A DNA stretch of 64,000 nucleotides from an uncultured Prevotellaceae bacterium (GTDB lineage Bacteria > Bacteroidota > Bacteroidia > Bacteroidales > Muribaculaceae): NCBI GenBank assembly GCA_900320055.1, contig ONQS01000010.1:1-64000 (forward strand). Direction: 5' to 3'. A program made the position numbers and the translations under genes. Below are positions 34,964 to 43,057 of the stretch, piece after piece. The notes beneath the pieces were generated by a model. That model did not search any database, was not told where the DNA came from, and saw only the letters and a program-made list of their open reading frames with translations. The stretch's first letter is position 1; every line of letters starts with the position of its first letter.

Positions 34964-37387
34964 TTACTCGCCTAGCAATTGATAGATCTTTTCCACTTCA
35001 CGCTCGTTGCCGTAGTCATGGGTCGAGAGATAGGTGGATAGGGAGTTCAACAAATGGGCGTCTCCGATCACACGGGCCATGCCCTGGGCGCAGCCCTCAT
35101 TGTCCTGTGGAACAATCACGCCGTCCACGCCATCCTGGATCTGGCTCTTGGCCGTCGTGTAATTGGCGACAATCACGGGCTTGCACAGCACCTGCGCCTC
35201 ACGCACGGTCACGCTCTTGCCCTCGTAGCGGCTGGGCTGTGCATAGACGTCACAAGCCTTGATGTAGGGATAGGGATTGGTCTTTTTGCCCAATAGGATA
35301 ACATGGTCCTGCATGCCAGCCTCGGCGATCTTTTGACGGATCTCATCCCCGCCCATACCATAGCCGATGATGTACCACCTTAAATCGTTAAAGCCTGCCT
35401 CAACAATGCGTCGCGCGATATCGGGCACGTTGTCATAATTTTTGGCATGGTGGTAGCGACCTATCGATAGCAGGCGTAATCCCGTTGCGGGCATCTCGCT
35501 TGACACGTCCTGCAAATCTGCTTGCTGGCGGATGAAATCGGTGGAAAGTATGTTCTCCATCTCAATGATTTTGCTCTCCAGCGAAGGAAACGTCTTTAAG
35601 AAAGAGCGGGTGCATTCGGGCGAAATCGACGCGATATAGTCATAGCCATCCCAAACGGGCAATTCCATCGGGGCATTGACATGGATGGCCGAATAGTCGG
35701 TATGGATCCAGGCGATCCTCTTTTTGGCCCTGACCTTGTTGAGCACAATGTGATGCGGCTGCAGAAAACTGATGGCCAGGTCATACTCACCCAAATCGTC
35801 GAGCGATGGCAGATAGGGCTGCACGCAATGAGACACATAATGGAATCCGCTATTGTCAAGGGATTTAGCCTGATCTCTGAGCGACTCGTGATACTTCTTA
35901 TTGAGGCGCCTTGCCTTGAGGCGGCCCAATGCGACGCCCAGTTGTCCTTCTCGCAGAATCTGCTTCATAGGGCGCTCGATGGCATTATAGCCCCTGCGCT
36001 CTGGCAGCAGGTTGATCTTCTTGGGTATCAGCGGCATAAAGTCGCCCGTGTGCTGATTCAAGAACAGATCAACATCCACCCGGCTGGTGTCGAACGCATT
36101 AAGGAGACCCAGCAAGGCTCTCTCCGCCCCGCCGAGTTCCATATAGTGCATGTTGATGAATATGCGTGGTTTTGTCATGTAATACCTTAGTTTCGCCTTG
36201 TGATTAGCCTTAGTAAAGTCGAAATTAAGAAACCAATCCACAAACTCTTTGTCCTTAATCGATAAATAGTTCTCTCTCATCCGTTGCTTGGCCAGTGAAT
36301 GATAATACGCCTCTTTGCCGATACCCCAAAATGCAGCATCGCGTTTAAGGACCGATTCCCAATGGGTCTTCATATCTCCATTGATGTGAAAGCCGAAATC
36401 CTTTGGATCTCCTCCCTCTGCGATAATGGCTATGATCGACCTGAAACATTTTTCGCATTTGCAGCAATTGTGGTCATTAAAAGAACATACCTGAATTGGA
36501 TAGGGCTTACCCAGAGATTTCTGATATTCGACCAGTACCTTCACTTTGGCTTGGCGATCCAGATTGAATCCATCATGATCGACGACGCCATTTCCAGCAA
36601 AACGAAACTCACTATCTGTTGTTATATAGGATCCACATTTCACGTTTGTGCGTCCTTTTGTAAATGAACTGCCTATAATAATATTTGACATGCCATTCTC
36701 GTAACAGAGAGGCACTGATATAGATATAAAGGCCAAAGAATGGAGAAAACTATACCAATAACTCATCTGATACTCAAATTTGAATGTTTGTTTTATTAAA
36801 GTGTCGTTAAACAAAAATGCAAAATTCGATCTCACATGATCGGCTTTAATTCCCTCCTTTGCAGCAAATGCTTCAACTAATTGTTTATCTGATTCATCCA
36901 CTTTGCTATTGGCATCCATAGTCGGCAACCAGCCATATATATTACACAGGCTTTTAATTCGTTCTTTATTATTCACATAGGAACAATGGCAATCAACACC
37001 TCCTCCAAACAATAGGAGGGCTTCACTAGATTGCGCCATATTATTATTCCTCAATATGGACGGCACAAGAACACCTTTAAGCGTATAATTATAAAATAAT
37101 TCTTGATACGCCCGTTTAATCCTGAAGAATGAATCATAAAATGACCGATCAATCTCGTCAACAAACAACATGCTATTAGATAGCCAACTCAACCCAGCCA
37201 TGCATGACACAAAAGGTATTGTCAAAATAGAAAGGGGGACAGTACTCATGTCATGTTCATACTCGAGGAACATGACATCAGCATTAAAGTAGCGTTTTAG
37301 TCCTTCAGATACAGAATAGTAGAACTTTACAAGATTCCTGTTTACCTCTACTCTGTTTAAACAAATCGATTCTGCTACTAATCCCAT
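34964..37387 (-). CDS. Fusion of a QueC/PP-loop-like domain and a GT4 glycosyltransferase
   Basis: 807 residues. Residues 1-403 match the separate protein at 37441 and show FGGGVDC (127-133), resembling the SGGxDS loop of PP-loop ATPases, plus Cys301-x6-Cys308-x2-Cys311-x2-Cys314, resembling the zinc site of QueC. Residues 404-807 are a GT4 enzyme (MTKPRIFINMHYMELGGAERALLGLL, RLLSIGRYHHAKNYDNVP, QPSRYEGKSVTVREAQ). Met404 (ATG at 36178) falls exactly where a free-standing GT4 would start, so the fusion probably arose by loss of a stop codon. The first half is AT-rich and the second GC-richer. The PP-loop assignment is mine and moderate; the GT4 part is secure. Confidence 0.78.
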   Translation of the reverse strand: MGLVAESICLNRVEVNRNLVKFYYSVSEGLKRYFNADVMFLEYEHDMSTVPLSILTIPFVSCMAGLSWLSNSMLFVDEIDRSFYDSFFRIKRAYQELFYNYTLKGVLVPSILRNNNMAQSSEALLLFGGGVDCHCSYVNNKERIKSLCNIYGWLPTMDANSKVDESDKQLVEAFAAKEGIKADHVRSNFAFLFNDTLIKQTFKFEYQMSYWYSFLHSLAFISISVPLCYENGMSNIIIGSSFTKGRTNVKCGSYITTDSEFRFAGNGVVDHDGFNLDRQAKVKVLVEYQKSLGKPYPIQVCSFNDHNCCKCEKCFRSIIAIIAEGGDPKDFGFHINGDMKTHWESVLKRDAAFWGIGKEAYYHSLAKQRMRENYLSIKDKEFVDWFLNFDFTKANHKAKLRYYMTKPRIFINMHYMELGGAERALLGLLNAFDTSRVDVDLFLNQHTGDFMPLIPKKINLLPERRGYNAIERPMKQILREGQLGVALGRLKARRLNKKYHESLRDQAKSLDNSGFHYVSHCVQPYLPSLDDLGEYDLAISFLQPHHIVLNKVRAKKRIAWIHTDYSAIHVNAPMELPVWDGYDYIASISPECTRSFLKTFPSLESKIIEMENILSTDFIRQQADLQDVSSEMPATGLRLLSIGRYHHAKNYDNVPDIARRIVEAGFNDLRWYIIGYGMGGDEIRQKIAEAGMQDHVILLGKKTNPYPYIKACDVYAQPSRYEGKSVTVREAQVLCKPVIVANYTTAKSQIQDGVDGVIVPQDNEGCAQGMARVIGDAHLLNSLSTYLSTHDYGNEREVEKIYQLLGE
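37098..37368. repeat. 271 bp direct repeat, copy A
   Basis: Matches 38420-38690 without gaps and with 21 differences by hand count (about 92 percent identity). It covers codons for roughly residues 7-96 of the fusion protein. Outside this block the paralogues are far more diverged. Confidence 0.9.
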
Positions 37388-37440
37388 GTCGAAGATTCAA
37401 TTAAATGAACTTTGTTAATTTAGCAACACTCCAATTGCCA

Positions 37441-38697
37441 TCAGCACTTTGACGAGAAACATTTAATGTGAAAGAATTTTCTTAGAATGATGGGAAAAAA
37501 ATTCTTTTTATAATAGTTAATAACCCCTATTTTCTTTAACCGTTGTAAATCTAGTGCCAAGAACCAATCTGCAAAATCTTTATCTTGAATATTATCATAA
37601 TTCTGATTCATTCTTTTCCGAGTGAAATAATAATAATAATAATCCTCTTTCTCAACGCCCCACAAACCGATTTCACGCTCAAGTATTGCCGCCCAATGCT
37701 CTTTCAATGGAATATCACAATTAAAGCCAAAATCCCTTGGGTCACCGCCCTCTGCTACTATTGCCAATACTGTGCGGAAACATTTTTCGCACTCATTACA
37801 ATTCTTATCATGGAAAGAACAAACATTTATTGGATATGGCTTTTGGGATTCTTTCTGGTAATTCACAAGCAATCCAACTTTCTGCTGGCGATTAAGTTCG
37901 TAACCATCATGAATAACACATCCATTAGTTGAAAATGCGAACTCACTATCCGTAGTGATAAGTGAAGAGCACATGACGTCTATTCTGTTCTTTGTGAAAG
38001 AACTCGCAATAATAATGTTTGAAATATTATTTGCATAACACAATGGTATCGAAATCGAAATAAACGCCATTGAATGAAGAAACACATACCAATAACTGGT
38101 TTTAAACACTTTGTTTACAACAGCATTATTAAATTGTGCGGAAAAGTTTGTTCGAACATATGAACAATCCACATTATTTGCTTTAGCAAAATCTCCTGCA
38201 GCCTTTTTATTTAATATATCAACATCATTAATATCTGTCGGAGAATTCAGCCATCCGTTAATACTACAAATACGACATATACTATCTTGATTTCTCAAAA
38301 ATGAGCAATGACAGTCAACTCCGCCACCGAAAAGCAATAAAGAATTGTTGGATTTGGCTACCACATTGTTTGTAAACTTGGAGGGGACTAATAGACCCAG
38401 CAGTGACAAGTCATAATGCAATTCTTGATACGCCCGTTTAATCCTAAAGAATGAATCATAAAATGACCTATCAATCTCGTCAACAAACAACATGCTATTA
38501 GATAGCCAACTTAGACCCGCCATGCATGACACAAAAGGTATTGTTAAAATCGAGAGAGGTACAGCGCTCATGTCCTGTTCGTATTCGAGGAACATTACAT
38601 CAGAATTGAAGTAGCGTTTTAGTCCTTCAGATACAGAATAGTAGAACTTTACAAGATTCCTGTTTACCTCTACTCTGTCTAAGCAAATCGAATCCAT
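37441..38697 (-). CDS. QueC/PP-loop-like protein of the polysaccharide locus
   Basis: 418 residues, paralogous to the first half of the neighbouring fusion protein. FGGGVDC at 123-129 is a degenerate version of the ATP-pyrophosphatase loop SGGxDS. Cys293-x6-Cys300-x2-Cys303-x2-Cys306 resembles the four-Cys zinc site of QueC (7-cyano-7-deazaguanine synthase). TTDSEFAFSTNG and AEGGDPRDFGF are conserved in both copies. Function unknown; amide- or nitrile-forming chemistry on a sugar, as for PP-loop amidotransferases of the WbpG/PseA type, is a hypothesis. The first 90 codons are nearly identical in DNA to those of the fusion gene. Strongly AT-rich. Confidence 0.7.
   Translation of the reverse strand: MDSICLDRVEVNRNLVKFYYSVSEGLKRYFNSDVMFLEYEQDMSAVPLSILTIPFVSCMAGLSWLSNSMLFVDEIDRSFYDSFFRIKRAYQELHYDLSLLGLLVPSKFTNNVVAKSNNSLLLFGGGVDCHCSFLRNQDSICRICSINGWLNSPTDINDVDILNKKAAGDFAKANNVDCSYVRTNFSAQFNNAVVNKVFKTSYWYVFLHSMAFISISIPLCYANNISNIIIASSFTKNRIDVMCSSLITTDSEFAFSTNGCVIHDGYELNRQQKVGLLVNYQKESQKPYPINVCSFHDKNCNECEKCFRTVLAIVAEGGDPRDFGFNCDIPLKEHWAAILEREIGLWGVEKEDYYYYYFTRKRMNQNYDNIQDKDFADWFLALDLQRLKKIGVINYYKKNFFPIILRKFFHIKCFSSKC
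38420..38690. repeat. 271 bp direct repeat, copy B
   Basis: Second copy of the block at 37098-37368, offset 1322 bases, in the same orientation, covering the start of the QueC-like gene. The sharp end of similarity suggests recent duplication or gene conversion. Confidence 0.9.
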
Positions 38698-38728
38698 GTA
38701 TTTAGTTAAATATTAACGAAGAGGGAAG

Positions 38729-39703
38729 TCAATAATTCTGAAATTGTGATTTCCACTTTATAATTGCGTCGAAATCCATAACTACGTTAGTCTCAAAAGT
38801 AGAGTTTATGAGGCTTGGTAATTTATCGATTTCGTCTTTTTCTATGCAGTTAAGGTGATTGCCCTTGTGAATCTCACGGGCTCGCTCATCTATGGCAATA
38901 ATAATCGTACGACGCCCATGGCGCATGGCGTAGATTCCACCATGAAGGCGAGTTCCCACATAATCCGTCTCATTCTGAGTCAGAAACTGGTCATAAGCAT
39001 CTTTGCTCGGTGGCAGTACCTTGATGGCATCCACATGATCAAACTGCTTGAAGTAATCATAATCGCCAACACCTTGAGGCCAAAAATAAACCTCCGCATA
39101 ATTCTCAACAAGAGAGTCAATTAGGAACTGGTCTTTTTCATCTTTGTCAAGTCGGCGAGTCAAAGTGAATACGACTTTATTTGATTTTTGATCCGGTATG
39201 GACTTGCAAAATTCCGGCGTAAGTTTCCACATCGTTACACAGCCTGTATTAATGGCTTTCAGACCAAGGCTCTCGACAAAACGCTTAGTGCGTTCGTCTC
39301 GCACACTATGGTAAAAGTCATGACTTAATACACGCTGATACATTTTGCGGGTGTACCAATTGGTTTTATCGCCAGCACCGGCTCCGACGCCAACGCCGAT
39401 ACTGCCCTCAATCGGTCTGCAATTAAACCAATTGATATTCCACTGAGGGTAGTGAGTCAATAAGTCCTTGCACAATATGTTTGAACCACCGATGAACTTC
39501 AAGGGGCAATTTGAATACGATCGAACACGGCTTGAATTTCTCCAAACTTGATACCAGTGAAAAGGACTCACATGAGTAGGCAACGAATACTCATAATTCT
39601 CCTCAAACAGGAATTTCAATTCCTCACGAACGCATTCCATGATAATATCATCGCCTTTATTTTGAGAGCCGACTGACGTATCAAGCAAAAGAATTGTATT
39701 CAT
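38729..39703 (-). CDS. Polysaccharide pyruvyltransferase family protein
   Basis: 324 residues of the PF04230 type. NTILLLDTSVGSQNKGDDIIMECV is the N-terminal GT-B-like turn and GTRLHGGIYAMRHGRRTIIIAIDERAREI is the diagnostic C-terminal motif with the conserved Arg-Leu-His-Gly. Enzymes of this family add a pyruvate ketal from phosphoenolpyruvate to a sugar, although some members have other roles. The first gene after Wzx, overlapping it by 4 bases (ATGA), so translation is coupled. Confidence 0.85.
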   Translation of the reverse strand: MNTILLLDTSVGSQNKGDDIIMECVREELKFLFEENYEYSLPTHVSPFHWYQVWRNSSRVRSYSNCPLKFIGGSNILCKDLLTHYPQWNINWFNCRPIEGSIGVGVGAGAGDKTNWYTRKMYQRVLSHDFYHSVRDERTKRFVESLGLKAINTGCVTMWKLTPEFCKSIPDQKSNKVVFTLTRRLDKDEKDQFLIDSLVENYAEVYFWPQGVGDYDYFKQFDHVDAIKVLPPSKDAYDQFLTQNETDYVGTRLHGGIYAMRHGRRTIIIAIDERAREIHKGNHLNCIEKDEIDKLPSLINSTFETNVVMDFDAIIKWKSQFQNY

Positions 39704-41235
39704 CTCAGATGTAATTTTTTCAGAACAAAATTTGATGCATATATGCGCTGTTCGGCATTAAAGCATAACATGAAGTAACCGATAGTCACAAGAAGGATTG
39801 ATATCAATGCATTGACCAGCATATATGCATAAGATGACGGCATCAGTGACTTTATGTAATGACAAGCCACTAATACAGTCGCACTGACGAATAAGACCTT
39901 AACGATCGAGACAATGAATGGGAAAACGCTGATTGCAACATAATGCCTAACAAGAACGACATTGACCGCACAAAGCATCGCATTGGCTAAAATAATTACA
40001 ACGAACGCCATATTCACATTCATACCCGCATAAAAGCAAACGTATGTCACGAAAGGGACCAACAGGAACAATGAGCCCGAAAAGAAACTAACATACTTCA
40101 CATTACCAGTGGCATGGATGTCAATGATTAGCAGGTACCTGATTGTCTCAAAAAAGACACTAATGAGCAAAAGCCGACAAAATGTAGCAGCATGCTCAGG
40201 CACTTTGACCAGCCATAGTTGAAGCAGATTATGAATCTCAATAAAGACTGGTATTGCTACTAGACTGTAGATAAACATGATGACCTTGATTGCCAGAATC
40301 GTCAAATCCCTCATACGATCTTTCTCCCCTTGCGAGTAATATTTGATAATCTGAGGCCTAAAAGCGACCATCACATTCGAGGCAAACATGTTAACAGTAT
40401 TGGCGACAGTTAAACCGACATTAACAGCAGCATTCATCACCACTCCAAAGAAGAAATTAATAACAAAATTGGAGCCTTGCTGCTGGAAAACGCCACCCAA
40501 ATTACCATAGAGATTCCATCCACTGAAACTGACGAGAGGTTTGAGAATTGATTTTTCCCAGATCCAATGGAAACGGGATTCAGTAAAATGGCGGATGCAA
40601 TAGATGCGATACACGAGCATCGTCGTCAAACTCACCGCACATAGTAGGACAGCGTATAGTATGAGTTTGTCAAAACTGCCAATGGTGAGCAGAAATACTA
40701 TAAGCAACTTGAGTGAGGCATGTAGAATCTCGACGTAGGCATACACGTCCATCTTCTCGTGGGCAATGATGGTTGCGTTGTAGGGCACCTGGGTAATGCC
40801 AAAAAGGGTGCTGAGAATACTCAACTGAAAGACCCAGTGTGCGGCAGGCATACGCCCTGCCGGGATGACCAGTTTGTGGGTCAAGAACCATAGTCCCACC
40901 GTCTCGGCTACCAGCAAGACAATGAGGGCAATGATCATGTGCACAATCAGAGCGCTGGAGAACGTATCGGCCAGGCGCTTCTGATCTCCCCGACCCAACT
41001 CGAACGTCAGGAAGCGGCTTGTGGCACCGCTCATCGAAGCGTTCAGGAAGCCCATCATAGCGACGATGCCACCCACCACGCCATAGATGCCATAGTCCTC
41101 TACGCCCAGCACATTGAGCACCACCCGCGAGGTGTACAGCCCCACAATCATGGTCAAGAACATGCGGATGTAGAGCATCACGGCGTTCCTGGCAATCCGC
41201 TTGTTCGTGCTGGTTATATCTTTCTGCGAGGTCAT
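39700..41235 (-). CDS. Wzx-type oligosaccharide flippase
   Basis: 511-residue membrane protein with about 14 hydrophobic segments. NAVMLYIRMFLTMIVGLYTSRVVLNVLGVEDYGIYGVVGGIVAM is the typical opening of MATE/MOP-superfamily polysaccharide flippases in Bacteroidota. It would move the lipid-linked repeat unit to the periplasm. It is the promoter-proximal gene of the locus, preceded by a leader of about 245 bases. Its first third is GC-richer than the rest, where the AT-rich polysaccharide genes begin. This may mark a recombination boundary around 40600-40800. Confidence 0.9.
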   Translation of the reverse strand: MTSQKDITSTNKRIARNAVMLYIRMFLTMIVGLYTSRVVLNVLGVEDYGIYGVVGGIVAMMGFLNASMSGATSRFLTFELGRGDQKRLADTFSSALIVHMIIALIVLLVAETVGLWFLTHKLVIPAGRMPAAHWVFQLSILSTLFGITQVPYNATIIAHEKMDVYAYVEILHASLKLLIVFLLTIGSFDKLILYAVLLCAVSLTTMLVYRIYCIRHFTESRFHWIWEKSILKPLVSFSGWNLYGNLGGVFQQQGSNFVINFFFGVVMNAAVNVGLTVANTVNMFASNVMVAFRPQIIKYYSQGEKDRMRDLTILAIKVIMFIYSLVAIPVFIEIHNLLQLWLVKVPEHAATFCRLLLISVFFETIRYLLIIDIHATGNVKYVSFFSGSLFLLVPFVTYVCFYAGMNVNMAFVVIILANAMLCAVNVVLVRHYVAISVFPFIVSIVKVLFVSATVLVACHYIKSLMPSSYAYMLVNALISILLVTIGYFMLCFNAEQRIYASNFVLKKLHLR

Positions 41236-41340
41236 CTGTTGGGTGAAAAGAATGCCATCTAATCACATCCCCGTCAAGCGGCTCTTAAAGAGGGCACGAT
41301 GCCACTGAATGGCGAGAAAACGGGGAGGGTCACCGTCTCT

Positions 41341-41384
41341 TGGGGAGGCGGCGGCTGGGGTGGAGAGCGGGTAAGGCTGGGGAC
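41341..41384 (-). promoter_or_regulatory. C-rich, G-poor leader segment (rut-like)
   Basis: Read as RNA from the minus strand, this 44-base segment has 27 C and 6 G by hand count and little self-pairing potential. That is the profile of a Rho utilisation site, placed within the untranslated leader about 100-145 bases after the predicted start of transcription and before the Wzx gene. Confidence 0.4.
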
Positions 41385-41443
41385 ACTATCACAGTAGTCA
41401 TTTACAACCAGTTACCTAAGGTATGTCTCGCGTCGTCGTGGAC

Positions 41444-41467
41444 GCGCGCACGTGTGAACGTGCGCGC
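41444..41467 (-). promoter_or_regulatory. GC-rich hairpin in the polysaccharide-locus leader
   Basis: GCGCGCACGT and ACGTGCGCGC pair perfectly over 10 bp with a 4-base loop, about 20 bases after the predicted transcription start on the minus strand. No U-tract follows, so it is more likely a pausing, stability or antitermination element than a terminator. Confidence 0.6.
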
Positions 41468-41488
41468 CTGACGCATACATTTGAATTG

Positions 41489-41520
41489 CAAAAGTAAGTT
41501 TTTTCTGCGATGTACACAAG
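41489..41520 (-). promoter_or_regulatory. Main promoter of the polysaccharide locus
   Basis: The minus strand has CTTG (41520-41517), 20 bases, then TACTTTTG (41496-41489), close to TTTG-N19-TAnnTTTG. No flanking inverted repeats that would make it an invertible promoter were found. Confidence 0.6.
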
Positions 41521-41792
41521 TTTGTCGGCAAAAATGATAGCGGTAAAAAACACATTTTTTCGGCGGTCAATCGGTCCTGGACGGCCTAACGTGTTGGAAA
41601 TGAAAAGAGCAGTCACTGCTGAGGAAACGCTAATCGCGCGGCGAAAAAAAGTTGAAATTCTTGATTTGCTTCGATGAAATGGGGAGTTTTGGCATTTTCC
41701 GGAACTTGTGATCGGGGCTTGTCGGCCTTATGGATAATGGGGGCCTGTTTGGCATTTTGTCCCCGGTTGGCGCAAAAAATGTGCGGCAGGCT

Positions 41793-41823
41793 TTTGCCGA
41801 TGTGGGATTTATCACTAATTTTG
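41793..41823 (+). promoter_or_regulatory. Promoter TTTG-N19-TAATTTTG of the plus-strand acyltransferase
   Basis: TTTG at 41793-41796 and TAATTTTG at 41816-41823 with exactly 19 bases between match the consensus. The ATG at 41856 lies about 25 bases from the predicted start, which supports that start codon. Confidence 0.75.
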
Positions 41824-41855
41824 TGTATCGAAACGCTGTTGCGAAACCTGAAGAT

Positions 41856-42881
41856 ATGAACCTGACCAAAGAACAAAGCCTGAACCTGAAGGGGTATGCC
41901 ATCACGCTGATCATGATCCACAACTATGTGGACCATGTGTTGAGCAGTTACTGCAACGAGATGGGATACCATCAGGCCTATACCGACGCGTTTCTGTCGC
42001 GGTTGTGGCCAGTGCCGTCGGTGTGGCACTGCTTCGCGTTTGCGGGATGGATTGGCGTGGCTGTGTTCCTGATGCTGAGCGGCTACGGCTTGACACGGAA
42101 ATATGGCGGGCAGCCCATCGACCAGAGGCTTTATGTCAAGCGCCATGCCACGAAGTTGTGGTTGCTGCTTATTCCTGTATATTTATTATTTGTGCTGATC
42201 TATCATTTTGGCTATGGCGAGCCTCACAATCTGCTCTCGGTGATTGCCCAGTGCTCGTTTACGATCAACCTGTTCAGTTACGGGGATAATGGCTTGATTA
42301 TGGAGCCTGGGGTGTATTGGTTTTTTGGCGTGATTCTGCAACTGTACCTGCTGTTTGTGGCGCTTCGCAGGGTCAAGACCGACCACCTGTGGATGCTGCT
42401 GGCAGCGTTTATCGGCTTCCAGTACTTCACACTCTACTGCACAAATGACGACTTCATGTGGTGGGCCAGGCAGAACTTTATGGGATGGGGGGCGCCGTTT
42501 GTCCTGGGCATGATCATGGCCAGGACGCCCCAGTCCGACGGCATCGGCAAGCGCTGGTTGCTGCTAGGACTGCCGCTGTTGCTAGCGGGCCTGCTGCTGT
42601 GCCTGACGGTCAAGTGGCTGACTCCGCTAACGGAGGTTGTCACCGCGCTGGCCGGCATCTGCGTCGTCAGGCTGTTCACCCTGCGGGTCATCGCATGGCT
42701 GGGCGTGTTATCGCCGAGCATCTTTGTCATCCACCCGCTCGTGAGGATGGTGTGCTATCACTCGTTTGTGGGCAGCAGTCTCCCGTTTGCCATGACGGTT
42801 GCCATCTATTTCGTCATCGCATTGGCCCTGAGCATGGCTCATCACTACCTGTTGAATCGGGTTGCGTCCGCAAAGAAATAG
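41856..42881 (+). CDS. Acyltransferase 3 family membrane protein
   Basis: 341 residues from the ATG at 41856; the open frame extends upstream to 41730 but crosses the promoter. MNLTKEQSLNLKGYAITLIMIHNYVDHV gives the acyltransferase_3 pattern of a conserved His at the end of helix 1, and GWIGVAVFLMLSGYGLTRKY is the second diagnostic segment (FxxSGY). About ten hydrophobic segments. Divergent from the polysaccharide locus and possibly modifying its product. It resembles the O-antigen acetylase group more than the gene at 11651. Confidence 0.85.
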   Translation: MNLTKEQSLNLKGYAITLIMIHNYVDHVLSSYCNEMGYHQAYTDAFLSRLWPVPSVWHCFAFAGWIGVAVFLMLSGYGLTRKYGGQPIDQRLYVKRHATKLWLLLIPVYLLFVLIYHFGYGEPHNLLSVIAQCSFTINLFSYGDNGLIMEPGVYWFFGVILQLYLLFVALRRVKTDHLWMLLAAFIGFQYFTLYCTNDDFMWWARQNFMGWGAPFVLGMIMARTPQSDGIGKRWLLLGLPLLLAGLLLCLTVKWLTPLTEVVTALAGICVVRLFTLRVIAWLGVLSPSIFVIHPLVRMVCYHSFVGSSLPFAMTVAIYFVIALALSMAHHYLLNRVASAKK

Positions 42882-42956
42882 GGCATTTTATTTCGGCCTT
42901 CATTAATATTTATTCTAAATAAAATTACGGTCACATGATGCCAATTCGGGCATGAT

Positions 42957-42988
42957 GTTGCAAGGATGGGAATAAATGCTTATCTTTG
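42957..42988 (+). promoter_or_regulatory. pdxA promoter
   Basis: GTTG at 42957-42960, 20 bases, then TATCTTTG at 42981-42988. The predicted start is about 60 bases before the pdxA ATG. Confidence 0.6.
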
Positions 42989-43057
42989 CAAGTTGAAACT
43001 ATAAGAGCAAGCATATTAATCACATAGAAACGACATTAATAAGATATTAATAAGATA

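Larger units (their letters stand above)
41236..41855. other. Divergent regulatory region of the polysaccharide locus
   Basis: 620 bases between the Wzx gene (minus) and an acyltransferase gene (plus). It holds the -7 box of the main locus promoter (41489-41496), a leader with a GC-rich hairpin and a C-rich stretch, and the promoter of the plus-strand gene (41793-41823). No conserved protein is apparent; short open frames in it look accidental. Confidence 0.6.

Noticed and set aside
41236..41490. RfaH-type ops element in the leader
   Set aside because: No GGCGGTAG-like sequence was found on the minus strand of the leader.
41236..41520. Invertible (phase-variable) capsule promoter
   Set aside because: I looked for matching inverted repeats flanking the promoter between about 41400 and 41650 and found none, and no recombinase gene is nearby.
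41613..42146. Minus-strand open frames across the start of the plus-strand acyltransferase
   Set aside because: Proline/Arg/His-rich translations without domains; the plus strand has an exact promoter and a membrane-protein pattern.
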